64,000 nt of DNA. It comes from Crossiella sp. CA-258035 (lineage in GTDB: Bacteria; Actinomycetota; Actinomycetes; Mycobacteriales; Pseudonocardiaceae). Below are positions 34,295 to 45,166 of this stretch, piece after piece. The first letter of the stretch is position 1; every line of letters begins with the position of its first letter. The notes under the pieces are model-generated. The model saw nothing but the letters and a program-made list of their open reading frames with translations, was not told the origin of the DNA and made no database searches. The stretch lies in NCBI RefSeq assembly GCF_030064675.1, contig NZ_CP116413.1, forward strand, positions 2,636,001 through 2,700,000. Direction: 5' to 3'. The translations under genes were made by a program, and so were the position numbers.

Positions 34295-36582
34295 GACCGC
34301 ACCAGCAGCGCCACCGGGTACGGGGACAGCAGCTCGGCCAGCCGCGGACAGCCGGAGACCTCGCGGCCGGTCAGCGCGTCCGTCCACGAGCCCTCGCCGA
34401 TCGGCAGTGGCAGCACCGTGGACCGCCAGCCCCCGGCCGCGCCCAGCCCCACCGGCAGCCGGGTCGCCACCGCCACCAGGTTCAGCTCCGGCCCGCGCGC
34501 GAACACCAGCGCGTGCTCAGCGGAGGGGCCTTCGGCGTCCAGCGGGCGGTAACCGGTGAACAGCTCCGGCCGGTCCCGCCGCAGCCGCAGCACCCGCGAG
34601 GTCAGCAGCAGCTTGGCCGCACCCAGCTCGTCCACCTCCGGCAGCCAGCCGGAGTCGATGCGCGCCAACAGGTTCCGCCGCGCGGCGAAGTCCACCGGCC
34701 GCCGGTTGTCCGGGTCCACCAGGGAGAAGTCCCACAGCTCGGTGCCCTGGTACACATCCGGCACCCCCGGCCCGGCCAGCTGGACCAGCTTCTGCCCCAA
34801 CGAGTTCGACCAGCCGTGCGCCCGGACCGCCTGGGCGAAGGCGGCCACGTCCGCGGCCAGCTCGGCGTCGGCCAGCACCCGCTCCGGCCAGGCCGCCACC
34901 ACCGCGTCGAACTCGGCGTCCGGGTCGGTCCAGGAGGTGGCCACCTTGGCTTCCTTGGCCGCCTTCGCCAGGTACTCCCGCATCCGCTCCGGACTGATCG
35001 GCCAGGCTCCCACCAGGGTCTGCCAGGCCAGCAGGTTCAGCGAGGGCTCGGGCAGCCCGGCCCGGTCGGTCCACCGGCGCACCGCACCGGCGAACTCGTC
35101 CCGCACCTCGGCCAGCACCGCCAGCCGGGCCCGCACGTCCTCCGAACGCTTGGTGTCGTGGGTGGACAGCGTGGTCATGGTGGCCGGCCAGCCCGCCTCG
35201 CGCGCGGCGTTGCGGAAGTGCAGCTCGGCCACGGACACCCCGAACCGGTCCAGCGCCCCGCCCACCTCGTTCAGCGCGGCGAACCGGGTGCACCGGTAGA
35301 ACGCGGTGTCCTCAACGCCCTTGGCCATCACCATGCCCGAGGTCTGCTGCACCCGCTGGGTCAGCTCGCACTCCGGATCGGTGAGCATCCGCTGGCCCAC
35401 CAGGCTGATCACGTCGGAGAGGTCCGGCCGGGCCATGCTCGCCGCGGCCAGCGCCGCGCACAGCGGCCCGCGCCCCTCCGGCAGGTAGCTGCGGTACACC
35501 CGGAACGAGGACAGCAGCTCGGCGATCCCGGCCTCCGCGCGGGCGGCCTCGAACTCCGGCAGCAGCCGGGCGATCCGCCGCACCTCCGCGGCCAGGATGG
35601 TGCCCGCCGCCCGGCGACGGCAGCCGCGCTCCACCTCGTGCACCTGCACCGGCACCCCGAGTTCGGCCGCCAGCCTGGTGAACACCGGCTCGCCCTTGGG
35701 ATCCACGAACACCCCGCAGATCTCCCGCAGCGCGTCATAACCCGTCGTGCCAGCCACCGGCCAGGAGGTCGGCAGCGCCTCGTCCACGCCGAGGATCTTC
35801 TCCACCACCAGCCACACCTCCGGCGCGGCCGCGCGCAGCCGCCGCAGGTAGCGGCCGGGATCGGTGAGGCCGTCCGGGTGGTCGATCCGCAACCCGGTCA
35901 CCTGCCCCGCGGACACCCAGCGCAGCAGCTCGCCGTGGGTGGCCTGGAAGACCTCCTCGTCCTCCACCCGCACCGCGGCCAGCTCGTTGATGTCGAAGAA
36001 CCGCCGGTAGTTCAGCTCGGTGGAGGCCCGCCGCCAGTCCACCAGCCGGTAGTGCTGCCGCTCGTGCACCACCCTCGGCGAGCCCTCCTCGGTGCCCGGC
36101 GCCAGCGGGAACCGCAGGTCGCCGTAGACCAGGCAGTCCTCCTTGATCTGCAGCTCGTCCAGCGCCGACTCGTCATCGGCCAGCACCGGGATCAGCAGCG
36201 GCCCGTGCGACCACTCCACGTCGAAGTAGTGCGCGCACGGCGAGGACTGCCCGAGCTTGAGCACGTCCCACCACCACGGGTTGGCCGCGGCGTCGGCCAC
36301 CCCCATGTGGTTGGGCACGATGTCCAGCACCAGCCCCAGCCCGCGCTGGCCGAGCCTGGTGCTCAGCGCGGCCCGCCCGTCCGGCCCGCCCAGCGCCGCC
36401 GAGGGCTGGGTCGGGTCGACCACGTCGTAGCCGTGCGTGGAACCGGGGGCGGCCTGCAGCACGGGGGAGGCGTACAGCGCGCCCGCGCCCAGCTCGGCCA
36501 GGTAGTCGGCCAGTTCGGCCGCCGCGGCGAAGGTGGTCTCCGCGTTGAGCTGCAACCGGTAGGTCGAGCTGGGCGTGGTCAT
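34291..36582 (-). CDS. treY: Malto-oligosyltrehalose synthase
   Basis: A 763-residue GH13 enzyme turning the reducing-end alpha-1,4 link of maltodextrins into the alpha,alpha-1,1 link of trehalose. Seen: TYRLQLNAETTFAAAAELAD at the start, LYASPVLQAAPGSTHGYDVV and DIVPNHMGVADAAANPWWWD (TreY signatures), catalytic Asp in GLRIDHPDGL, a Glu in VVEKILG and the late STHDTKRSEDVRARL. Full length for the family (about 700-780). The ATG at 36582 starts 33 bases after the glgX stop and the gene overlaps treZ. Confidence 0.96.
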   Translation of the reverse strand: MTTPSSTYRLQLNAETTFAAAAELADYLAELGAGALYASPVLQAAPGSTHGYDVVDPTQPSAALGGPDGRAALSTRLGQRGLGLVLDIVPNHMGVADAAANPWWWDVLKLGQSSPCAHYFDVEWSHGPLLIPVLADDESALDELQIKEDCLVYGDLRFPLAPGTEEGSPRVVHERQHYRLVDWRRASTELNYRRFFDINELAAVRVEDEEVFQATHGELLRWVSAGQVTGLRIDHPDGLTDPGRYLRRLRAAAPEVWLVVEKILGVDEALPTSWPVAGTTGYDALREICGVFVDPKGEPVFTRLAAELGVPVQVHEVERGCRRRAAGTILAAEVRRIARLLPEFEAARAEAGIAELLSSFRVYRSYLPEGRGPLCAALAAASMARPDLSDVISLVGQRMLTDPECELTQRVQQTSGMVMAKGVEDTAFYRCTRFAALNEVGGALDRFGVSVAELHFRNAAREAGWPATMTTLSTHDTKRSEDVRARLAVLAEVRDEFAGAVRRWTDRAGLPEPSLNLLAWQTLVGAWPISPERMREYLAKAAKEAKVATSWTDPDAEFDAVVAAWPERVLADAELAADVAAFAQAVRAHGWSNSLGQKLVQLAGPGVPDVYQGTELWDFSLVDPDNRRPVDFAARRNLLARIDSGWLPEVDELGAAKLLLTSRVLRLRRDRPELFTGYRPLDAEGPSAEHALVFARGPELNLVAVATRLPVGLGAAGGWRSTVLPLPIGEGSWTDALTGREVSGCPRLAELLSPYPVALLVRS

Positions 36583-36615
36583 CGGTGGTAGCCCCCGTGT
36601 GGTGGAGTGAGCTGG

Positions 36616-38778
<2,163 letters not shown>

Positions 38779-38893
38779 GGCTGCTCCAGGGTGAGTTGTC
38801 GCGGGACGACGCTGTCCTGTGGGTAATGCCCATAATCTGGCGCGACAACGCTAGCGAAGCGAACGTTCACCATCGCGGCGGGTAGGTGAACAG

Positions 38894-39595
38894 CTACCTC
38901 GGGCGCTCGAACTCCGCGACCCAGCAGCTGCCCCGGCTCGGCCTGCCGGTGTCCCCGGCCCGCTCCACCCGGCGTTCCCGCAGGTCATCGGCGGTGAAGA
39001 GGTCCAGGTCGGCGCGCACCAACGGCCACGGCGGCCCGTCGCCCTCGGCGGGCGGCTGCTCGGCGGAGCGGGCGATCACCAGCAGCGTGCCGCCGGGCGC
39101 GACCAGCTCGCGCACCCCGGTCACCGCGCCCGCGCGCAGCTCACCGGGCAGGGCCTGCACGGTGAAGATCTCCACCACCAGGTCGAAGGCCCGGTGCCAC
39201 TCCGGCGGCAGCGCGAACAGGTCCGCGGTGGTGTAGTGCACCGGCGAGTCCGGGCGGCGCGCCCGGTTGGTCCGGATCGCGGTCTCGGAGATGTCGAAGC
39301 CGGTGGTGGCGAAGCCCAACCCGGCCAGGAACTCCGCGTCCGCGCCCAGCCCGCACCCGACCACGACCGCCCGCCGCCCGGCCCCAGCCTGCCCGGCCTC
39401 CGGCGAGCCAGCCCCGGACAGCCCGTTTCCGGCGGCCCAGGCGGCCAGCAGCGGCTGCGGAGCCTGGCGGTCCCAGGGCATGTCCACCCCGCCGTCCGCC
39501 CCGGCCTGGTACAGCCGGTCGAACCAGGCGGTCGGGTCGCCCTCGGCCAGCGCCTCGTGCGCGAGCCTGCCCGCCAGGGGCTCCCAGTCGGTCAT
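38894..39595 (-). CDS. SAM-dependent methyltransferase, TPMT-like
   Basis: A 233-residue class I methyltransferase. The N-terminal FDRLYQAGADGGVDMPWDRQ resembles the W-x-G-xPWD entry of thiopurine methyltransferase-like proteins; motif I is VVVGCGLGADAEFLAGLG, followed by TTGFDISETAI, TTADLFALPPEW and the post-strand LVVEIFTVQALP. Substrate unknown. The ATG at 39595 overlaps the mycoredoxin stop (ATGA), so the two are coupled, which suggests a thiol or redox link; that is inference. Confidence 0.88.
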   Translation of the reverse strand: MTDWEPLAGRLAHEALAEGDPTAWFDRLYQAGADGGVDMPWDRQAPQPLLAAWAAGNGLSGAGSPEAGQAGAGRRAVVVGCGLGADAEFLAGLGFATTGFDISETAIRTNRARRPDSPVHYTTADLFALPPEWHRAFDLVVEIFTVQALPGELRAGAVTGVRELVAPGGTLLVIARSAEQPPAEGDGPPWPLVRADLDLFTADDLRERRVERAGDTGRPSRGSCWVAEFERPR

Positions 39596-39861
39596 GCCTG
39601 CGGCAGCAGCTCTGGCGCGTGCTCGCGGACCGCGGCGGTGACCTGGCCGATGCTCGGGTTGACCATCGCGGCCGGTCCGACGAACACCGTGGGCACCACC
39701 TCGTTGCCGTTGGCCACCGAGCGCACCCGCGCCGCCGCCTCCGGGTCCTCCCAGATGTTGACCTTGCGATACGGCAGCCCGGCCTGGTTCAGCGCCCGCT
39801 CCAGGCTCATGCAGAAACCGCAGCCCGGCCGCCAGTAGAACTCCACCGCGTTCTCGCTCAT
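39592..39861 (-). CDS. Mycoredoxin / glutaredoxin-like protein
   Basis: An 89-residue thioredoxin-fold protein with the active site WRPGCGFCMSLERAL (CGFC), cis-Pro in EVVPTVFVG and an NPS-type C-terminal helix. Mycoredoxins reduce mycothiol mixed disulfides in actinobacteria; the classical motif is CxYC-like, here CGFC. ATG at 39861. First gene of a two-gene unit with the methyltransferase. Confidence 0.92.
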   Translation of the reverse strand: MSENAVEFYWRPGCGFCMSLERALNQAGLPYRKVNIWEDPEAAARVRSVANGNEVVPTVFVGPAAMVNPSIGQVTAAVREHAPELLPQA

Positions 39862-40023
39862 ACCTCACGTTTACCCGCAGCGACCGTGCCTAGCCAAATC
39901 CGACCGATGGGCCAGCGCACAGTGGCCGTTTCCTGCACCCACCGTCACCGGCAAGCACCCTGTGTTGCTCTTTTCCGGTAGGACCTGCCTGGAGACAAGC
40001 GTGCGCTTTCGTGCGCTTCTAGG

Positions 40024-41247
40024 GTGTTCGATGTGTCGCGGCAGGGCGGGTTCATCGCGGCGTTCGGAATCGCCGAGTTCCGTGCGCTGTGGCTCGCGGA
40101 GCTCCAGTCGGTGGTGGGAGACCAACTGGCCAAGGTCGCGCTCTCACTGCTGGTCTTCGAGCGCACCGGCTCGGCCCTGCTCACCGCGGGCGCCTACGCG
40201 CTGACCATGCTGCCCCAGCTGGTCGCCGGTCCACTGCTGTCCTGGCTGGCCGACCGCTACCCCCGGCGCCCGGTGATGGTGCACACCTCCCTTGCCCAAG
40301 CGCTGCTGGTCGGTCTGATGGCCGTGCCCGGCATGCCGCTGTGGCTGGTCGCCAGCCTGCTGGTGCTGGTCCAGCTGGCCCAGGCCCCGTTCGCCGCGGC
40401 CCAGGCGGCCACCGTGCCGGTGGTGCTCACCGGCGAGGTCTACCAGGCCGGACAGGCGCTGCGGCAGATCACCGCGAACGCGGCCATGCTGCTCGGCCTG
40501 GCCGGCGGCGGCCTCGCGGTCGGCCTGCTCGGACCACACCTGGCGCTGGCCATCGACGCGGTCACCTTCGCCATGGTCGCGCTGCTCGTCCAGCTCGGCG
40601 TCAAGCACCGGCCCGCAGCCCGCGAGACGGTCGCCGCCGAGGCCAGGAGCACTTCCGGGGTGCGGGTGGTGTGGCGGAGCAGGCGGCTGCGCGCGCTGCT
40701 CGGGCTGTCCTGGCTGGCCGGGATCGCGGTGGTGCCGGAGGGACTGGCCGCGCCGCTGGCCCTGGAGTACGGCGCGGGACCGGCCGCGGTGGGCTGGCTG
40801 CTCGCGGTGGACCCGGCCGCGTACGCGCTGAGCACCTTCCTGCTCACCCGCTGGACCAGCACCGAGACCCGGCTCCGGCTGCTCGGGGTGTTCGCGGTCG
40901 GCTCGGTCGCGGCCCTGCTCGGCTTCGCCGGGGTGGGCCTGGCGGGCGCGCTGGTCCTGCTCGCGATCTCGGGCGCGCTGGCCGCCTACCAGGTCACGGC
41001 GGCGGCCGAGTTCATGGCCGCGGTGCCGGACGCGGACCGGGGCGCGGCCTATGGCGTGGCTCGCACCGGGCTCCGCGTGGTGCAGGGTCTGGGCGTGGTG
41101 GCGGGCGGTGTGACCACAGAGCTGGTCGGCAGCCCGAGCACGACGGTTACCCTGGCAGGGGCCGTTGGCCTGGTCCTGGCGGTTCCGGCCGCGTGGGCAT
41201 GGCGACGGTCGCGTCAGGAGGGTCCGGTGAGTCCGTCATGGGTGTGA
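40024..41247 (+). CDS. MFS transporter
   Basis: A 407-residue 12-helix major facilitator protein. Seen: FRALWLAELQSVVGDQLAKV at helix 1, the motif-A loop SWLADRYPRRPV after helix 2, and a central basic loop (about 195-215) before the second half. This start resembles EntS-like and macrolide/drug exporters. The GTG at 40024 opens the frame; its ribosome site is weak (AGGG only). Substrate unknown. It is followed by a regulatory-looking leader of a GGDEF gene rather than an operon partner. Confidence 0.88.
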   Translation: MFDVSRQGGFIAAFGIAEFRALWLAELQSVVGDQLAKVALSLLVFERTGSALLTAGAYALTMLPQLVAGPLLSWLADRYPRRPVMVHTSLAQALLVGLMAVPGMPLWLVASLLVLVQLAQAPFAAAQAATVPVVLTGEVYQAGQALRQITANAAMLLGLAGGGLAVGLLGPHLALAIDAVTFAMVALLVQLGVKHRPAARETVAAEARSTSGVRVVWRSRRLRALLGLSWLAGIAVVPEGLAAPLALEYGAGPAAVGWLLAVDPAAYALSTFLLTRWTSTETRLRLLGVFAVGSVAALLGFAGVGLAGALVLLAISGALAAYQVTAAAEFMAAVPDADRGAAYGVARTGLRVVQGLGVVAGGVTTELVGSPSTTVTLAGAVGLVLAVPAAWAWRRSRQEGPVSPSWV

Positions 41248-41286
41248 GACTCAGCGGTTGCCGGTCACACGGAGTGCAAAACGGGG

Positions 41287-41298
41287 TACACCGGTGTA
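41287..41298. promoter_or_regulatory. 12-bp palindrome TACACCGGTGTA upstream of GGDEF gene
   Basis: A perfect 12-bp palindrome TACACCGGTGTA in the 271-bp gap before the GGDEF gene, 40 bases past the MFS stop. It could be an operator; no cognate regulator was identified. Confidence 0.4.
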
Positions 41299-41337
41299 AC
41301 GACGCCGGGCTGCGGCGCCGACAAACCAAGCGAGAGT

Positions 41338-41448
41338 CACCAGTCGCGGTCAGTCACGGGAATCACCTCCGGTCGGCTGCGGTGGGTGCGGGCGAAAGGG
41401 GACGGCCATGACCTTCACCAGTCGCGGTCGGACACGGAGACCACCTCC
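41338..41448. repeat. 33-bp direct repeat pair in GGDEF gene leader
   Basis: Two 33-base direct repeats, 41338-41370 and 41416-41448, identical at 28 of 33 positions and 78 bases apart, both starting CACCAGTCGCGGTC and ending CACCTCC. A weaker partial relative lies near 41258-41275. The repeats flank a well-spaced ribosome site and ATG (41408) in frame with the GGDEF gene, but the following 37 codons have poor third-position GC, so I treat the region as leader. It may be a regulator-binding or RNA element. Confidence 0.55.
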
Positions 41449-41518
41449 CCGGGAGGTCAGCGCCACGCTCAGGCCGCAGCTACACGACACCCGTGTGCCG
41501 GGCACACGGGATAGAGGT

Positions 41519-42850
41519 ATGAACAGTGTGGGGGGTCAGTCGCACACCGGCCAAACGAAGAAGCGGGAATCGTTCGCACGAATTCGCCCGAGTAAATGGG
41601 CGCTGTGGTCGCTGCCTCGGCGGGTAATCGTTTATCTGCTGGTAGTCGAGGCGGTGGTGCTGACCGCTCTAGTCACATCCGTGCTGGCCATGGACGCGCC
41701 GGCCGGCCGGGAATGGCTGACTTGTCTAGTTCTCATCGCCTGTGGCGGGGCGCACGTGCACCTGTCCCGGCGCACCGAGGAACAACGCAGGGGCAGCACA
41801 CCAGGGCCGCATATTGATCTTACGAGTATCTGGACCCTGCCCGCGGTTCTGCTGTTGCCGGTGCCGTTGATGGCATTGGTCGTCATCGCCATTCGCACGC
41901 AGCGTTACCTCATCGCGCGCCGCCCGCTGTTCCGGTTCGCCTTCAGCACCAGCAGCATCCTGCTCGCCGCGCTGTCCGCGCACGAGGTGCTCGACCTGCT
42001 CGGCACCCCGGCCTGGACCAGCGCCCACCCGCTGACCATGCTCGCCGAGGCCGGCACCACCGCGGCCGCCGGGTTCAGCTACGGCCTGACCCAGCTGCTG
42101 GTGGTCGCGGGCGTGATCGCGCTGAGCACCCCCAAGCCCGACCTGACCGAGCTGTTCGGCACCGCCCCGGACAACGCCCTGGAGGCCATGACCGTGGCCC
42201 TGGGCGCGGTCGCCGCCGTGGTGCTGATCCACAACCCGTTCCTGGCCTTCGCCCTGGTCCCGGTCGCCGCCGTGCTGAACCGGATCGCGCTGCTGCGCCA
42301 GCTGGAGCGGGACGCCTCCACCGACGCGCTGACCGGACTGCTCAACCGCCGTGGCTGGCTGGACCGCGCCAACCGCACCCTGGTCCGCGCCGACCACCAG
42401 GCCGCGCTGCTCATGCTGGACCTGGACCACTTCAAGTCGATCAACGACACCTACGGCCACGTGGCAGGCGACGACGTGCTGCGCGCGGTGGCCGAGGTCC
42501 TGCGCGAGAGCACCCGTGCGGGCGACCTGGTCGGCCGGTGGGGCGGCGAGGAGTTCATCGTGCTGCTGCCCGAGGTCAGCCGCCTGGAGGCGCACACCGT
42601 GGCCGAGCGCATCCGCGCCAAGGTCCGCGACATGCAGGTGCCGACCACGCACCGCCGAGGCGGCCACGTGGTCATCATCGACGACCGCACCACCTCCGTC
42701 GGCCTGGGCATCTCCCCGGACCACGGCCCGGACCTGGACAGCCTGGTCGCCGCCACCGACGCCGCGCTGTACCGGGCGAAGGAGAGCGGCCGCGACCGGG
42801 TCGAGGCGGCCGAGGCCGCGGTCCGCCTGCCGGAACAACGCGAGGCCTGA
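41519..42850 (+). CDS. Membrane-anchored diguanylate cyclase (GGDEF domain)
   Basis: A 443-residue protein: a basic N-terminus, about seven to eight membrane helices (about residues 35-255, MASE-like sensor region), and a C-terminal GGDEF domain (about 265-430). The active-site loop is GRWGGEEF, preceded by DALTGLLNRRGW and DLDHFKSINDTYGH, so cyclase activity is likely. An allosteric RxxD I-site is not obvious. No EAL domain. Start uncertain: ATG at 41519 fits coding statistics, but ATG at 41408 has a better ribosome site (AAAGGGG). Its 3' end faces the caspase-like gene. Confidence 0.9.
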   Translation: MNSVGGQSHTGQTKKRESFARIRPSKWALWSLPRRVIVYLLVVEAVVLTALVTSVLAMDAPAGREWLTCLVLIACGGAHVHLSRRTEEQRRGSTPGPHIDLTSIWTLPAVLLLPVPLMALVVIAIRTQRYLIARRPLFRFAFSTSSILLAALSAHEVLDLLGTPAWTSAHPLTMLAEAGTTAAAGFSYGLTQLLVVAGVIALSTPKPDLTELFGTAPDNALEAMTVALGAVAAVVLIHNPFLAFALVPVAAVLNRIALLRQLERDASTDALTGLLNRRGWLDRANRTLVRADHQAALLMLDLDHFKSINDTYGHVAGDDVLRAVAEVLRESTRAGDLVGRWGGEEFIVLLPEVSRLEAHTVAERIRAKVRDMQVPTTHRRGGHVVIIDDRTTSVGLGISPDHGPDLDSLVAATDAALYRAKESGRDRVEAAEAAVRLPEQREA

Positions 42851-42854
42851 CCCG

Positions 42855-44312
42855 TCACCAGCTGAGCTCGTTGAGCCTGCGCATCAGGTAGAGGTCACCC
42901 ACGATCGCCTCCACCGCCAGGAAGTGGAAGCCGTAGTTGAGCTCGCCGGTGTTCACCACGACGGCGTAGGCCGCCACCGCCAGCGCGGGCAACGCGGCCC
43001 AGACGAGCACGTTCGCCGCACGGTAGAGCCCCAGCGCCAGCCGAGGCCGCACCTGGGGCAGCGGAGGCCACCGCGGCCCGCGCAACAACCGCACCCGGTA
43101 CCGGAACCGCAGCACCAGCCCGAACATCAACCCCACGACCAGCATCGCCAGCCCGAGCGGCGACAGCGATCCCGCCAGTCCCGCCTGCAACAGCACGCCC
43201 GCACCCTGGCCGCTCAGGTAGGCGAACAGCAGCCAGAGCAGCGCGGTGGTCAGCGCGGAGCCGAAGACGCGGCGGTAGTAGGAGGCCGGCATGGGGCGGC
43301 CGCGCAGGTACTCGACGGAGGGCGGCCCCGGCGGCACATACGGCACCGGCTGGACCGGCTTGGTCCCGGCCACCGGTTCCCGCTCCGCGGCCACCACCGG
43401 CAGCCCCGGCCAAATCAGCTCCGGCGCGACCCGCACCGGTGGCTCCACCACTTCCGCACCGGACCGCATCGGCTCCGCGGCGACCCGCACCTCGGGTTTC
43501 ACCACTTCCGCATCCGGCCGCACCGGCTCAGCCGCGACCCGCCCCGCGGGCTCCGCCACCTCCGCGCCCGGCCGCCCGGATTCCCGCCGCAGCAACAGAT
43601 CCCCGCTGGTATCCCCCAAACTCCCCTTCGGCCGAGGCAGCTCCCGCCGAGCCAGCGCCGCCGACACCGACCGGAACAACTGCTGCACCGTCAACGGCGC
43701 ATCCCGCAACGGCGACCCGTCCTGCAGCAGCCGGATCACCTCCCCGGTGAACGCGGTGTGCGCCTCACCCACCGGCGAGTGCGACCGCTCGTTGCGCGGC
43801 GAGGACGCGATCACCGCCGTCCCCCGCACGTCCACCTCCTGGATGTCCACCCCCGCCGGGGACATCGTGCTCACCGCGAGCCCCGAGTAACAGCAGTCCA
43901 GCAACAGCAACCGGGTCCGCGCCGGCGAGCCCTCGATGATCTCCCGGACCGAGTCGAACGGCACCCCGGTACCCCACAGGCTGCGCTGACTCGTCTGCCG
44001 CACCCCCAGGAACAACCGCTCCTTGACCGGATGTCGGATCCCGTGCCCCGCGTAGTAGACCAGCAGCAGGTCCTCGGCCTGCCCCGCCACCGCGGCCAGC
44101 CGGTCCAGCAGACTGGCGGGGGAGTCCGGGGTGTCGATCACCGTGCACTGGCCGCGGTCCAGGATGCCGGTGTCCGGATCGGTCAGCGCCCGGCGCAGGT
44201 CGGCGAGGTTGTTGCCGACGGCGGGCAGCGGCGGCAGCTCCTCGGCGTGCAGGTAGTCGCTGGTGCCGATCAGCACCGCCCTGGACAACCGGCGCTCCGG
44301 CGGCCGGTGCAC
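42855..44312 (-). CDS. Caspase-like (peptidase C14) membrane protein, effector of EACC1 pair
   Basis: A 485-residue protein. N-terminal caspase-fold protease (about 8-230): strand SRAVLIGTSDY, His90 in LLVYYAGHG and Cys141 in LLLDCCYSG form the expected dyad; VPFDSVREII follows the His strand. Then three tandem 18-residue repeats (about 245-300, GAEVxEPxxRVAAEPxRx) form a Pro/Glu/Val linker, and a C-terminal module of about four membrane helices (about 345-470). A GTG at 44312 directly follows the TAG of the EACC1-like gene. Such protease-membrane fusions paired with EACC1 are predicted bacterial conflict/cell-death effectors; activity here is inferred. Confidence 0.85.
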   Translation of the reverse strand: MHRPPERRLSRAVLIGTSDYLHAEELPPLPAVGNNLADLRRALTDPDTGILDRGQCTVIDTPDSPASLLDRLAAVAGQAEDLLLVYYAGHGIRHPVKERLFLGVRQTSQRSLWGTGVPFDSVREIIEGSPARTRLLLLDCCYSGLAVSTMSPAGVDIQEVDVRGTAVIASSPRNERSHSPVGEAHTAFTGEVIRLLQDGSPLRDAPLTVQQLFRSVSAALARRELPRPKGSLGDTSGDLLLRRESGRPGAEVAEPAGRVAAEPVRPDAEVVKPEVRVAAEPMRSGAEVVEPPVRVAPELIWPGLPVVAAEREPVAGTKPVQPVPYVPPGPPSVEYLRGRPMPASYYRRVFGSALTTALLWLLFAYLSGQGAGVLLQAGLAGSLSPLGLAMLVVGLMFGLVLRFRYRVRLLRGPRWPPLPQVRPRLALGLYRAANVLVWAALPALAVAAYAVVVNTGELNYGFHFLAVEAIVGDLYLMRRLNELSW

Positions 44313-44666
44313 CTAGGCCTCGCCGTCCAGCACCTTGCGCACCTCCACCAGCACGGCCCGCGCCTCATCCGCCGACCCCGCCTGCAAGGTCACCTCACGC
44401 CCCTCGGCCCGCACCTTCAGCGTCACCCGCCGCGCCTCGGTCCGCCTGCCCAGCCACCCGAACAACGACCGCACCAGCACCGTCGCCGTCCCACTGGTCA
44501 CCAGCACCACCACGGCATCCAGCTCCGCGCCCAGCTCACCGGGCCGCACCGGGGCGTCGAGCAGCTCGACCCGGCCGCGTAGCTCGTCCTCACCGTGCAA
44601 CCAGGCAGCCAGATCTCGCAACTGCTCGGACCCGGTGCCGCTGATCGCGATGCTCGCGCCGGTCAT
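44313..44666 (-). CDS. EACC1-like protein (effector-associated constant component 1)
   Basis: A 117-residue small alpha/beta protein: N-terminal strand IAISGTGSEQLRDLAAWLHG, LGAELDAVVVLVTSGTATVL, a hydrophobic segment LVRSLFGWL and a basic strand RRVTLKVRAEGREVTL. This order matches the EACC1 family, found upstream of protease or nuclease effectors in actinobacteria. It is joined to the caspase-like gene with no spacer (TAG then GTG). ATG at 44666 with AGGGGG close upstream. The family assignment comes from pattern and context, without a profile search. Confidence 0.75.
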   Translation of the reverse strand: MTGASIAISGTGSEQLRDLAAWLHGEDELRGRVELLDAPVRPGELGAELDAVVVLVTSGTATVLVRSLFGWLGRRTEARRVTLKVRAEGREVTLQAGSADEARAVLVEVRKVLDGEA

Positions 44667-44896
44667 CACGCCCCCTACTTGCTCGACTACCCAGAGCGAT
44701 GACGCTATCCCAGGGAGTGCGGGCGGAGTGTGCGGACAAGTCACGTTGCCGCAAAGCTTCGGTCACCACTCGCGGTAGCGGTGCTGCTACGATGCGTGCG
44801 CCGCAAGCTGCCAGACAGCTCCAGCTCGCGGCCCGGTCGTCTTGTGCCAGTCAACCCGAATGGCTGGCTCCTGAGCAGACACGACCGGAGTTTCGA

Positions 44897-45163
44897 ATGC
44901 TCCCAGTCAGGCGCGGCGAAACTAAAGCGACGACCGGAAGCTCAGGCTGGTCGTGGCTGGAGCATGCCGTGGACCTGTGGGCAGTCGTCGCCCTCGTTCT
45001 CATCCTCGCCGGTGCCGTTCTCGGCTTCCTCTACGTGGTCGGCAGATTTCTGCCCGAGCACCGCGTCCGCATCGTCGCCCGAATGGGCCGCGCCATCGGC
45101 TTCACCGTCGAGCTGCGCCGGGACGCGCGCGAGATCGAGACCCCGCGCGCGCCCGACGCCTGA
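44897..45163 (+). CDS. Small single-span membrane protein
   Basis: An 88-residue protein with a short basic N-terminus, one membrane helix (about residues 31-51, WAVVALVLILAGAVLGFLYV) and a basic cytoplasmic tail (RVRIVARMGRAIGFTVELRR). The ATG at 44897 follows GGAG at six bases. No family recognised. It diverges from the EACC1 gene across 230 bases and might be an accessory of the caspase module, but this rests on position only. Its 3' end is three bases from the converging GH105 gene. Confidence 0.6.
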   Translation: MLPVRRGETKATTGSSGWSWLEHAVDLWAVVALVLILAGAVLGFLYVVGRFLPEHRVRIVARMGRAIGFTVELRRDAREIETPRAPDA

Positions 45164-45166
45164 GTC

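Noticed and set aside
41250-41407. c-di-GMP (GEMM) riboswitch before the GGDEF gene
   Set aside because: The conserved GEMM core and tetraloop receptor could not be matched; only repeats and a palindrome are certain.
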